From assembly GCA_022606425.2 (NCBI GenBank), contig JAHDVF020000177.1:1364001-1428000 (forward strand): 64,000 nt of DNA, in the 5' to 3' direction. The notes below the pieces were generated by a model. It was not told the DNA's origin. It ran no database searches and worked only from the letters and a program-made list of their open reading frames with translations. Both the position numbers and the translations under genes were made by a program. This document shows positions 29,707-38,657 of the stretch, in pieces; within the stretch, counting starts at the first letter, position 1, and every line of letters begins with the position of its first letter. The DNA is from Lepidostoma basale (Eukaryota; Arthropoda; Insecta; Trichoptera; Lepidostomatidae).

Positions 29707-29923
29707 GATAATCCATCGTTTTGGCGGAATCACTTGGATATTTCAACATTATTAACTGTTTAAATAAATAAAAATTCTTTGTTATTAACATCACAATTGA
29801 TTATATTTTTCGCGACAGCTGTTTCGCTAACCGATGCTAGCATCGTCAGATATTACAATCAATCGGTAAGCAAAACAGCTGTCGCAACAAAATATTATCA
29901 ATGTGATGTTTGTTTAAACAGTT
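29707..29923. mobile_element. Hammerhead foldback unit with 13-bp target duplication
   Basis: A 217-bp insertion between AATGAAAGGATCA at 29694-29706 and 29924-29936. It starts GATAATCCATCGTTTTGGCG, holds TTAACTGTTTAAATAAATAA, then inverted hammerhead arms (29814-29849 minus; 29868-29893 plus) and ends TTTAAACAGTT. No coding capacity. Confidence 0.8.
29814..29849 (-). ncRNA. Hammerhead ribozyme-like motif, intact core
   Basis: Minus strand: CTGACGA, T, GCTAG-CATCGG-TTAGC (5 bp with one G-T), GAAAC, AGCTGTC. All core bases and C17 are standard. Helix III could be A-U, C-G around AGCT, or the palindrome ACAGCTGT in a dimer. Helix I is weak. The plus-strand partner (ATCGGTAAGCAAAACAGCTG) has lost most of the first core half. 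Confidence 0.6.
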
Positions 29924-30123
29924 AATGAAAGGATCATAAATATGGTTTGGATACATGGAAAGAATGAATGAAAAAATAATAGATAAAATTGTGATTTATG
30001 TTAACGAATTAGAAATAAAGGAAGACCGAGGAAAACGAGGCACAATAAAATAAATCAAATACTGAGGTCGGTCACGTGAGGAGGAAAATCGACGTGCGTG
30101 CATGACACGATATATGAATGATC

Positions 30124-30178
30124 TCGTTTTTGTTATCGGTTTTGCTCTGCCGGAGCTTCGTCAAGGTTACAAAAAACG
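30124..30178 (-). ncRNA. Hammerhead-like motif with long helix I
   Basis: Minus strand: CGTTTTTTGT...TTGACGA (C3 is T), A, GCTC-CGGCA-GAGC, AAAAC (G12 is A), CGATA, ACAAAAACG. The outer strands CGTTTTTTGT and ACAAAAACG pair almost throughout, giving a distal helix I of about 9 bp. Two core changes make it probably inactive. Confidence 0.45.
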
Positions 30179-30490
30179 AATGTTTTATTAATTTTGTATT
30201 TATAGGATAACTCATAATCGTTTGGAAGGGAGGGGTTCATCCCGATAAAATTGTTAATATAAATAATTATTTATTTTAAAACCATTTTTTTAATTGATTA
30301 TACAGTTAATCAATTATTGATAAACTTAAGACTTGGGGATTCCATAATGACGGTTTTTTCCAGTTTTTCGTTTATTTTTATCCACATGTTTCGAAGATAT
30401 AAGATTTCGAAGATAGAGAGAAGATATCCTAATGTTTAAATATAATTGATTATAAAAAATAAAAATAAATAATTTCTTGGTAGATGTTAA

Positions 30491-30950
30491 CTAACTAACT
30501 AACTAACTAACCATCGAGCCGTCTCCCCGAAGGGGTAGGCAGAAAGAATGGACTGCCACACCTTTCTTTCCTGACATATTTCTCGCGCTTCCTCAACATT
30601 CATACATCGTGTCATGCACGCGCGTCGATTTCTCTGACTCCTCACATGGCCGACATTCAATATTTGATTTATTTGATCGTGCCACGTTTTCCTTGGTCTT
30701 CCTCTATTTCTGGTACCATTTACATCATTAACATATAATTTTTTTTACCATTCTTTCTTCATTCATTCTTTCCATATGTCCAAACCATCTTAATGATCCT
30801 TTCATTATTTTGTTCATGACACCATCATTCGCACCGCATTCACTTCTTATATTTTCATTCGACACTCTATCATACACAGAATATCCACACATTCGTCTAA
30901 GAGATCTCATTTCTACTGCATTTATTCTACTTTCATCCTTCCTTTGGCAG
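30491..30950 (-). pseudogene. LINE-A 3' end
   Basis: Minus strand: RKDESRINAVEMRSLRRMCG, YSVYDRVSNENIRSECGAND, GVMNKIMKGSLRWFGHMERM, NEERMVKKI, a frameshift, then RNRGRPRKTWHDQINQILNV, the ending and tail (30491-30510). The 12-bp duplication TTGGTAGATGTT (30479-30490 and 30951-30962) lies in a foldback-unit end like that at 643-670. Confidence 0.8.
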
Positions 30951-30984
30951 TTGGTAGATGTTCATTTTAAATAATGAAAATAAA

Positions 30985-31178
30985 AAGAAAACATGGCATG
31001 ATCAAATTAATCAATTACTAAAAGGCGGTCACATTCGAAGTCGGAATAATCGACGTGCATGCATGGTACGATGTATGAATGTAGAGGAAGCACGAGATGT
31101 ATGCCAGGACAGAGAATTGTGGCGATCCATCCCCTCTGCCTACCCCTCCGGGGAAATGGCGTGATAGTTAGTTAGTTA
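30985..31178 (+). pseudogene. LINE-A 3' end, opposite orientation
   Basis: Plus strand: KTWHDQINQLLKGGHIRSRN, NRRACMVRCMNVEEARDVCQ, DRELWRSIPSAYPSGEMA, stop, TTAG tail. It lies head to head with the minus copy ending at 30950. It is nearer the 8466-8700 subtype (QLLKGG). Confidence 0.75.
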
Positions 31179-31179
31179 G

Positions 31180-31839
31180 AAAAATGAGAGTATTTTTATT
31201 GTGCAGTTGAGTCTAACAGACAATACTTAATAATTAACGGATTAATAGCCTGAGAACTAGACAACAGAAAACACTTTGTGCGGTACGTAGCGAATGGAAT
31301 ATTACTATTCGCTCTGTGACGGTGTGAGTAAGAAAGTGTCAGTGACACCGGCGTAGCTAGTGCCCGAGAAATAAAAGAAACACGAATACATTGTGTATAA
31401 TACACACTTACGTAAATTATTGTGAACGATATAAAAAATCAATACTTGCATTTAAATTTAAAAAATAGAAAGTGTGATGAGGTCATACCAAGAGGAAGCA
31501 AAAAGATTCGTACCCACATGTGCAGAAATACACTGAGGTGCAACTTTTTCGAGGCGGTCTTTGAGTCTTCTAAGTCCTAAGTGATATAATCACATATATA
31601 ATAATAGTAAACTGACCGATTATGGTTTAGGTCATAATTGAGTTAACATTAGACAGAGGCTTGTATTAACGCTATCTGTATCGGACGTATGCGAGTAGTT
31701 TTAATTTTATTAATTTTTTATTATATTATTAATTTTTTATTATTTTTAACTATGCTAATTTTATTATTTAATTCATGTTTGTTATTTTGTATTAATTTAA
31801 GTTTGATTTGTTTATGTTTTTGTTAAAATAAATAAGGCA
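31180..31839. other. No feature recognised
   Basis: AT-rich, including a TTATTAATTTTTTATTA tract at 31700-31760. A GC-richer part at 31260-31390 has no match that I know. Confidence 0.45.
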
Positions 31840-32275
31840 ATCGGTAGTCGCGTGAAAGCGCATAGCAACGAGATTATGCAGTAGCTCAATCGAGATTATT
31901 CTTGAAATAGTTTTGCGGTTGCTCGCGTGTTGTTAACAGCCAATCAAAGGCCTTAGCAACACAGCAGCTGCGACTAAAATTCTCCGAAACTGGAAAAACG
32001 TTAAATAACCGTTATTGCTAGTTTGCGGAGACTATATAAGCGGGTCTTGTAAGGACTCGGCCTCCACTCTTCCTTCAAATTCACATACGCGTAGACACGC
32101 TGCGCGTTAAGAGGCTTGGCGCTCTTAATTACGTGATAACCAGTATTTGAGCTACTGTAAACTTCTCTTTGCTTCTACCCTGCACTGATTGCCGCATTTA
32201 ATAAAACTTTGTTTTATTACACAATCATCATCACGTCGTATTCTCCGTTTTACCATCCACACCTCATCGGAGACG
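31840..32275 (+). promoter_or_regulatory. Promoter-like segment, possible solo LTR
   Basis: GCCAATCAAAGG (CCAAT box) at about 31939, CTATATAAGCGGG (TATA box) at about 32031, a CT-rich start region, and AATAAAACTTTG (polyadenylation signal) at about 32201, all in plus orientation within 270 bp. This spacing is what an LTR shows (U3-R-U5). No clear TG...CA ends, primer site or duplication could be set, and no gag or pol is nearby, so a host or other promoter remains possible. Confidence 0.4.
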
Positions 32276-32505
32276 AGCAGCAGTCAGCGGCCAAAATAAA
32301 TATTAATAGTACGGGGGGGAGCAATCTGTCCCGTACACCATGGGTCGGCAACCTTTTGTTGTAAAAGGGCCAAATATTTTTCATGGGGATCAGTGCGGGC
32401 CGCACTTACAGTAGGTATACATACAATATTTATGTACAAATATTTTAGTTTTAAAAATAAAACGCTAAGTGTATATTTTAACGACATTTATTGTATTTAA
32501 TAAAA

Positions 32506-34386
32506 TCAATGAGATTTTTGTGATTGCATTTGACTTGCAAGTTTTTTAATATCAGCTTGCATTTTTGAAGTAGAGACGCGTAGTATTGCGTCTAAATGTG
32601 AATTCGATAACCGAGAACAGTGTTTGTTTTTTCGATAATTCAGAATTGAAAAAGTTTGTTCACAAATATATGTACTACCAAACATAGTAATTATTTGCTG
32701 AGCAAACCTTTTTAAATCCTTGTAGTTTTCAGAAGGCAAACTCCCATAGAAATCCACCAAATTAGTTTTTTCCTTAAAAGCCATTTTAAGTGTGTTATTA
32801 CTTTGCAAATCTATCACGTTGATTTGCAAATCGCTTGGTACATTACCGATATCTACTGCAAAGGGGTTTTCGAAAATCTCCATCTTACGTGAGATCTTTT
32901 TGAAATCAGCAAACCGGTTTTCAAACTCAGTTTGTAGTTGCATTAATGCACTTTTCATTTTAGTATTTTGCCAAACAAAATTCATTCCAGCTTCTTCTAC
33001 TGCTTTCTTGCAATTTGGAAAATGATCGAGTTTCCTTTCATCGATATGCTCGATAAATAATGTTAGTTTCATTTCAAATGATTTAACATCTGAATACATA
33101 TTGCATATCAATTTATTTTTCCCCTGTAAACGTGTATTGAGTATATTCAGTTCGGCAGTCAAATCTGTTAAAAACCCAAGATCTACAACCCACTGGTGGT
33201 TGGAAAGTTCATGTATTGCCTTTCCTTTCATCTCCATAAAGTTACAAATTTCTTTCCTCAAATAAAAAAATCGTTGAAGTACTGCTCCTCGGCTTAGCCA
33301 TCTTACTTCACAGTAATACATCACGTCACCATATTCAGCTTCTACATCTTCCAAAAACTTTTGGAACTGGCGGTGAGTAAGCCCATTTTTTCTTATAAAA
33401 TTAATAGCAGATACAACGGTATCCATTATTTCTTTCCACGATAAAACTTTGCAACACAATGCTTCTTGATGGACAATACAGTGAAATGTAAATGGAACTT
33501 CCGATCCAAACTCTTGCAGTTTGCTGTTGACTCTTCCGACAACACCTTTATTATGACCGCTCATATTTTTTCCGCCGTCCGTGGTGATGCTAGTTAATTT
33601 ATCCCAGCTCAAGCCACACGAAATCAGAGCTTGGTCCAAGTGGTGAAATAAATCCTCTCCCTTTGTAGTTCCTTCGAGACTGCACATTTTTAATAACTCC
33701 TCATAAACAGAAAAGTTTTCGTCAATTCCTCGTACAAATATAAGGAATTGTGCCGTATCCGACACGTCCGTACTTTCGTCCATCGCAAGAGAGAAGTAAG
33801 TAAAATACTGCGCTTTATCCTTAAGTTGTTCACGCAAGTTAGCACCCAAGTCTTCAGTGCGTCTGGTGCAAGTTCTAGCAGAGAGACTAACGTTTTCAAA
33901 CATTTTTTTCTGTTCCGGGCATACTTCCTCCGCGATAGCTAAGACACAATCTTTTACAAGTTCACTGTCAGTAAATGGGCGACAATGCTTTGCAATTATC
34001 TCTGCTACTTTGTAGCTGGCACGAACAGCTGATTCGCTTTTGTCTGTTACAACTTTAAAGGTATTCTGCTGATTTTTGAGTGACGATTTCAAGTTAATGA
34101 TTTTGTTTTTTCGAGATTCCCCTTCAAGACACTGAAATTTAGTTTTGTGCTCAATATGATAATGTCGCTTCAGGTTATATTCCTTTACTACGGAAATACT
34201 CATTTGACAGATAATACATAGTGGTTTTTCTTTAAATTCGATAAAAAAATATAAATTTGTCCATGCTTCATTAAAAATCCGTCTTTCATCAACGATCTTC
34301 CTATTTTCAGAAGCCATCTTGGGTGTATAAATCTGTAACAATACAGAAACATAAAAATATGTATTTATTTTTACGGAAAGAGTCAT
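32506..34386 (-). CDS. hAT family transposase (Charlie/ZBED-like)
   Basis: Would cut and paste the surrounding element by binding its ends and cutting with an RNase H-like site. The frame has 626 residues, full size for the family, with no break. The likely start is Met24 (MASENRK): a splice acceptor-like TTGTTACAG lies 15 bases before it, so an upstream exon or leader is plausible. Domains: BED-type zinc finger C57-x2-C60 with H75 and H80; SLAMDESTD near 200 and TTDGGKNMSG near 265 supply the two acidic residues of the catalytic triad; FTFHCIVHQEALCCK and EVRWLSRG are hAT helical-insert landmarks; the C-terminal dimerisation region has RFAQQIITMFGSTYICEQTF and HLDAILRVST. Domesticated relatives exist in vertebrates (GTF2IRD2- and ZBED-type genes), but perfect repeats and duplication here say transposon. 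Confidence 0.9.
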   Translation of the reverse strand: MTLSVKINTYFYVSVLLQIYTPKMASENRKIVDERRIFNEAWTNLYFFIEFKEKPLCIICQMSISVVKEYNLKRHYHIEHKTKFQCLEGESRKNKIINLKSSLKNQQNTFKVVTDKSESAVRASYKVAEIIAKHCRPFTDSELVKDCVLAIAEEVCPEQKKMFENVSLSARTCTRRTEDLGANLREQLKDKAQYFTYFSLAMDESTDVSDTAQFLIFVRGIDENFSVYEELLKMCSLEGTTKGEDLFHHLDQALISCGLSWDKLTSITTDGGKNMSGHNKGVVGRVNSKLQEFGSEVPFTFHCIVHQEALCCKVLSWKEIMDTVVSAINFIRKNGLTHRQFQKFLEDVEAEYGDVMYYCEVRWLSRGAVLQRFFYLRKEICNFMEMKGKAIHELSNHQWVVDLGFLTDLTAELNILNTRLQGKNKLICNMYSDVKSFEMKLTLFIEHIDERKLDHFPNCKKAVEEAGMNFVWQNTKMKSALMQLQTEFENRFADFKKISRKMEIFENPFAVDIGNVPSDLQINVIDLQSNNTLKMAFKEKTNLVDFYGSLPSENYKDLKRFAQQIITMFGSTYICEQTFSILNYRKNKHCSRLSNSHLDAILRVSTSKMQADIKKLASQMQSQKSH

Positions 34387-34551
34387 AGTTTTGTCCTATA
34401 TAAAATCCTTAAATAAATACTCCCCCAGTGAGCAATATTTTTATTCGAAAAACAAAATCGTAAAATTTATGTCAAGTATACCTAAAGTACACCTTTATTG
34501 ACGAGTAAACAAATACTATCGTTGTGAAAATTTTAAAAGCAATAATTATTA

Positions 34552-34893
34552 GCCTGAAAAACTCCATACGCATTGAAAATATCTGCCGAGAAAGAATAAA
34601 TAACGCCGACGGGACTCGAACCCGCAGCCTTCTGATTGCCGGTCAGATGCTCTCGCCATTGAGCAACGTCGGCTTATTCCCATTCCGCCAAATAACTAAA
34701 TATGTAACATACAAGTATTTATTCATTCAACAGTCATTGCTTTTTTTTTTCAACAATTATTTCTTATTAATTTTTTCACCTGAACCTACCAATTTTATTT
34801 TTTTGTAGAAAAGGCAATTGTAACTTCGAGTCCCGTTGGCGGTATTTATTTTTTCTCGGAAGCTATTTTTAATGTGTATGGAGTTTTTCAGGC
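34552..34893. mobile_element. Foldback element carrying a tRNA-like gene
   Basis: The arms GCCTGAAAAACTCCATAC (34552-34569) and the inverse (34876-34893) continue about 70 bp as inverted copies, including GGGACTCGAA and its inverse. The flank TTA on both sides (34549-34551 and 34894-34896) fits a 3-bp duplication as in PIF/Harbinger-type MITEs. It lies inside the hAT element. Confidence 0.65.
34602..34673 (-). tRNA. tRNA-like sequence, alanine-type anticodon GGC, probable pseudogene
   Basis: Minus strand: GCCGACG, TT, D-arm GCTC...GAGC, anticodon arm TCTGA-CCGGCAA-TCAGA (5 bp, 7-base loop, anticodon GGC), and T-arm GCGGG-TTCGAGT-CCCGT with box B GGTTCGAGTCC. Faults: base 33 is C instead of T, and the acceptor stem pairs only partly in the standard register. 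The T-arm half is repeated inverted at 34826-34842. The name rests on the loop only. Confidence 0.5.
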
Positions 34894-35416
34894 TTATAAA
34901 AATATTACATTCATAGTGCACCTCGTCTTAAAAAGTTTATCATTGTAATTTTTTTTTAAACTGTCGTAAACTCATGGATACTTTAATATTGCATTGTTAT
35001 ATTCATTACTTGTAATCTTAGGAATAATATTATTATCATGCAGTAGGTAGGTACTTACCAAAAACACTAAGAGAATTCACAAAACAGATTTTATAAAAAA
35101 ATAAAACTTGCAGCGAATGTAAACGCCGCGTGGGTGGGTAGTTAGCGCAGCGCGAGCGAACGAGTAGTGTTACTGGCGGTCGACAGCGGAATGATGCGAG
35201 GTGCGTGTGGCGTTCTTGCCTTCCTTCTCTTTCCCCCCGCTCCCCCTTCGCTCCAACTTCACTATTTCTTCGCTCCCTTTCTCGCTTCCTTTCACTCGAT
35301 TGTGTATAATATCGTCCGTCATGTGCGTTGCGGCGAGAATCTCGCGGGCCGCACCAAGATGTCTCGCGGGCCGCATGCGGCCCGCGGGCCGCAGGTTGCC
35401 GACCCATGCCGTACAC

Positions 35417-35756
35417 TATCCATCGTTTCGCGTTAAAATTAAGTAAAAATTCCGCCAATTGACCTCCATTACACTATATCGGTCATTCATTCGTACGTGT
35501 TTTTCTACTGTTTTTGTTAAAACACCGACTCAGATTGAGCAAAACTTCCTTTTTTTAGTTAAGCCAGTGTTCTATTAAGCGTGCGATATGTATAGTGTTT
35601 TTCATTAAGAGAGAACTTTGAAATGAAATAAATCAACCTATCTAAGTTATATTGATACAATTTCAAAGGGAATTCAATTAAATTAAGTATAGAATATAAT
35701 TTCGGCCAAATGGCCGCCGTGACTTTGCGACAAGTGGTGTATCTGCTGGTTAAATA
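35417..35756. other. No feature recognised
   Basis: Sequence that was contiguous with 32338 before the hAT insertion. No family match seen. Confidence 0.45.
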
Positions 35757-36377
35757 TTTTCAATAGGGACGCTCGAACTTTGACAGCGTATAGTGCCCAT
35801 TTTGGTTAAGCGTTAGCTGTCAAATTTGACAAAAATGCTTATTTAGTCTTGACATTTCACAAAAACATTTAAAACGCTACACGCTTCCGCAACGCGTTGA
35901 AATTATTAAAATTTATTATCAAAATCAGTGCTCTGTTTGCCAATTTATGACATTCCTGGCCTTCTTCCAGAGTCCACAATTAGTCGTTTAATGCATACAT
36001 TTGAGACTCTTCTCACTTAAACTGAATGATATGGATACTAGCAACATATTGTTCCAACATACGACCTTCGTGGCAGAGTGGTAAGAGCTCTGACTGCCAT
36101 ACCGAAGGTTCCGGGTTCGATTCCCGGCGATGGCAGTGTGATTGTCACACTGTCTTTGGTCTAGTGAAGAATTCTCGTGACAATAAAATGGGAATAGATT
36201 AGCCAACTATCACGAGAATCAATATATAAGCTAAAAACAAATTGTATACAGTAATTGGGTTCAAGTGACCTGTTGTATACGTAAAAAAAATCATGACGAG
36301 GTTACGTATCACACAGCGCACCCCACGATGGACATTTTGCATGAGCGATTAAAAATGGAGTGTCCCTATTGAATTAC
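35757..36377 (+). mobile_element. Mariner-like remnant with HTH, split by SINE1
   Basis: The ends TCAATAGGGACGCTC (left) and, inverted, TTCAATAGGGACACTC (right) match. Inside, 35880-36010 reads RYTLPQRVEIIKIYYQNQCS and, after a deletion, ESTISRLMHTFETL, a transposase helix-turn-helix like 13299-13514. SINE1 sits at 36061-36290. The catalytic part is missing. Confidence 0.6.
36061..36290 (+). mobile_element. SINE1, near full length
   Basis: GGCAGAGTGGTAAGAGCTCT (box A), GGTTCGATTCCCGGCGATG (box B), CACACTGTCTTTGGTCT, GTATACAGTAATTGGGTTCA and CCTGTTGTATACG with an A-run. Almost the same length and ending as 4593-4830. Confidence 0.8.
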
Positions 36378-36423
36378 CCTATACAGGAGCCACAAGTGAG
36401 TCGAGTGAGTTCATATATTATAA

Positions 36424-36490
36424 AAAACATTCGTGGCCGAGTGGCAAGTGATATGACTTCCTCACCGAAGGTCCTGGGTTCGATTCCTGT
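36424..36490 (+). mobile_element. SINE1 head, cut by SINE-A
   Basis: ATTCGTGGCCGAGTGGCAAG to GGTTCGATTCCTG, then an abrupt switch to the inverted LINE-A-type tail of the next element. Confidence 0.6.
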
Positions 36491-36660
36491 GTAACTAACC
36501 ATCACGCCGTCTCCCCGAAGGGGTAGGCAGAAATAATGGACTGCAACACTTTAACCGATGCGGCACTCCATCCTTCGCTTTTCGCATAATATATCATAAA
36601 AACTAACTTACCATCATGCCGTCTCCCCGAAGGGGTAGGCAGAAAGAATGGACTGCCCAC
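36491..36660 (-). mobile_element. SINE-A end followed by LINE-A end
   Basis: 36491-36590: inverted tail, TAGGCAGAAATAATGGACTG, ACTTTAACCGATGCGGCACT, CCATCCTTCGCTTTTCGC (SINE-A). 36601-36660: a second inverted tail with GGTAGGCAGAAAGAATGGAC. Two insertions lie next to each other in the same direction. Confidence 0.65.
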
Positions 36661-37077
36661 TATAATAATAAATATATACAAAAATATATACGAACGATTG
36701 TTGGTCATTGGACTAGTGTGGAGGAGGTTTTGCACGTGGCGGCTCATTTTCTCTGCTTACACCTGCATTGAAAAATAATGAAGGTTATTTGGTTATATTT
36801 ATCAAAAAGTAATTATAAAAATATGGAATCTAAATGTAGAGATGTCATAGAAGAAATTTTAATTAAGAAATAATATTTATATATCGTATCCAAAATGAAT
36901 TATTTTTTTAAAGAAAGAGGCTAGCACCCACGATTTACAACACATCCACGATGTAAGAGTTTATTATAGAATCTTCAATATTGTTTCCTACAGACGTAAG
37001 AGGAATAGCCATTAGAGCTGAACCTCTGTAAGCCAGAAGATCTAAGATCAAGTCCAAGTCAACATTATATATAATGA
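36661..37077 (+). other. AT-rich, with LINE-F 3' relic
   Basis: 36980-37067 (TACAGACGTAAGAGGAATAG, GCTGAACCTCTGTAAGCCAG, AAGATC) is the inverse of 47335-47405, the LINE-F 3' region. The rest is unrecognised. Confidence 0.45.
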
Positions 37078-37152
37078 AGAGATCGGGCTGTGTCTAGGCT
37101 TGAAATCAGGTCTCCTAGAAAAGGAGCCAAGCGTTCTGCCCCTTAGCCTAGG
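37078..37152 (-). mobile_element. SINE2 head
   Basis: Read inverted: GGTAACCCCTAGGCTAAGGG, GCAGAACGCTTGGCTCCT and GACCTGATTTCAAGCCTAGA, matching the 25925 copy with changes. Confidence 0.55.
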
Positions 37153-37270
37153 GGTTACCAACAAGTGGATCGCGATCAATTCAATCTGAGACCGAATTTA
37201 TACCATGGTACTCATAGACAATTTTTTTTATGAATTCAAACACTGTTTTATTCCTCTTTTGACTTTATTT

Positions 37271-37314
37271 TTCTCGACACGTTTCGAAGGCTTACACTTT
37301 CATCATCGGGAGAA
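37271..37314 (-). ncRNA. Hammerhead-like motif with good helix I
   Basis: Minus strand: TTCTC (helix I), CCGATGA (U4 is C), T, GAAAG-TGTAAG-CCTTC (4 of 5 pairs), GAAAC, GTGTC, GAGAA (helix I, 5 of 5). C17 is present. Confidence 0.55.
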
Positions 37315-37394
37315 CGATATGAACTTTTCAGGATGGTGTAACCCCTTAAAATACTTGTAAATTTCTATATTTTTTATTTTTTTATATCGTTCTC

Positions 37395-37413
37395 CTGATG
37401 ATGCCTTAGAAAC
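37395..37413 (+). ncRNA. Hammerhead-like remnant with CTGATGA
   Basis: CTGATGA is followed by only TGCCTTA before GAAACATTG: helix II is deleted. The preceding TTCTC is the helix I strand seen in 37271-37314, which confirms the original U4 in this family. Confidence 0.4.
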
Positions 37414-37547
37414 ATTGTTTTAATTCATAAAAAAATCGTCATTATGGAATTTCACAGTGTTAACGCCTTAAGTTTATCTAAAATTATTTTCTATATTTCA
37501 AGTCGATCGCGATACGTTTTAAAGATAAAAGTAGATTTTATGTACAC

Positions 37548-37973
37548 AAAAGTTGACCAGCTCTATGACAGCAAGGTACGCATCTATAATACCTGTGTGC
37601 GACCAATCCTCACATATGGCATTGAATCGAGGGCAGCACTGTCAAAACAAAGAGCATGCTCAGGACAACCGAGATGAAAACACTCCGCGCTATAGCTGGC
37701 AAGACAGAGTTAGGAATACAGCAATCCGAGAAATCTGTGAGGTTGAAGATGTGGTCAGATGGGGACGTCAAAGACGGCGATACTGGCATCAACACGTAGA
37801 AAGGATGAGCTCAAATAGGACACCACACATAGCTCTCCATGGAACGCCAAACGGACAAAGCCGACCCGGAAGACCCCCGAAACGGTGGAGAGAAAGCTGG
37901 AGTTCAGCGTCTCAAGAGAACCCGCCTGAAATAACAGACTCCTGAGTCTACCAAAAGTGAAGAAGAAGAAGAA
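37548..37973 (+). pseudogene. LINE-B 3' end
   Basis: Plus strand: DQLYDSKVRIYNTCVRPILT, YGIESRAALSKQRACSGQPR, then one frame over DRVRNTAIREICEVEDVVRW, GRQRRRYWHQHVERMSSNRT, PHIALHGTPNGQSRPGRPPK, RWRESWSSASQENPPEITDS, stop and tail AAGAAGAAGAAGAAAAG. Single-base shift near 37665. Confidence 0.7.
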
Positions 37974-38657
37974 AAGTTGGCCACCACTACCCTAGACAAC
38001 CACCCGGTAGAGATATATGAATATTATACCGGCAAAATCTAGTATCTGTGTTTTATGTAACACAGTGTGTGCTGAGAGTAAGTATCTAGTTTAACGAATG
38101 TGAAGACGCTGACATTATAAAAGAGGGGTCTGCCAACTAATTATTTTTTCTCTTCTGTGTTCACTCCCAGACGGAATGTCTCGGTGACACGCGGTGAGCC
38201 GAGAGGTATTATGTACATTTACCTCCAAATAAGTGAACAATAAAAAATATGATAAGGAACGAGATAAGCGGCATTACTGCAAGGTTATAATGTTTACAAA
38301 TTACAACTCATATTTGATAACACATTACGCCGGGCTTATTTCGTGGGTATTCTGCGAAAAAGCACTAAGTAAAAATTTTGCTGTTATGACTTAATGATGA
38401 GGTTTATAATATTGAAAAAATACTCTACAATCTGCTAAAACTACTAAGTCCTATCTACACTACAAGTCGAGATATTTTCTGTAATAAGTCAACATTTAAT
38501 AAGTCATTTAACTGTAATAAGTAATTTCAACTCTGTAATAAGTCATTTCCTGATCTCTGGAAAATTTCCAGGATCAGTCCTATTTTCAAGAGCGGCGCAA
38601 AAGAGACAGTCGAAAACTACAGACCTATAGCGATTCTGTCGGCTCCAACCAAGCTAT

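Larger units (their letters stand above)
29560..30120 (+). pseudogene. LINE-A split by a hammerhead unit
   Basis: 29560-29706: ELAKDG, NCSRI-RFLRRLCGKTVYDR, VSNENIISECSANGSVMNKI, MKGS. 29924-30120: MKGSINMVWIHGKNE, frameshift, KGRPRKTRHNKINQ, ACMTRYMN. The duplicated AATGAAAGGATCA shows the inner unit arrived second. Confidence 0.7.
32339..35408 (-). mobile_element. Intact hAT transposon
   Basis: Terminal inverted repeats CATGGGTCGGCAACC match 15 of 15. The target duplication CCGTACAC is exact (32331-32338 and 35409-35416). It carries one transposase frame and a GC-rich subterminal palindrome near the right end (GCGGGCCGC repeated, 35344-35393). A foldback element with a tRNA-like sequence (34552-34893) lies between the gene start and the right end. 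Confidence 0.92.
37225..37480. mobile_element. Foldback unit family e, both arms
   Basis: Left arm AATTCAAACACTGTTTTATT to the minus-strand hammerhead. Right arm TATCGTTCTCCTGATGATGC, then AACATTGTTTTAATTCATAA, ATTATGGAATTTCACAGTGT and TAACGCCTTAAGTTTATC. The two arms are inverted copies, the right with a deletion in helix II. Confidence 0.6.

Noticed and set aside
32792..33025. Plus-strand frame within the transposase
   Set aside because: It is the antisense shadow of the hAT transposase gene.
35036..35458. Charged, Arg/Glu-rich 140-residue frame on the minus strand
   Set aside because: It spans the GC-rich subterminal region and right end of the hAT element and crosses its duplication, so it cannot be an independent gene.
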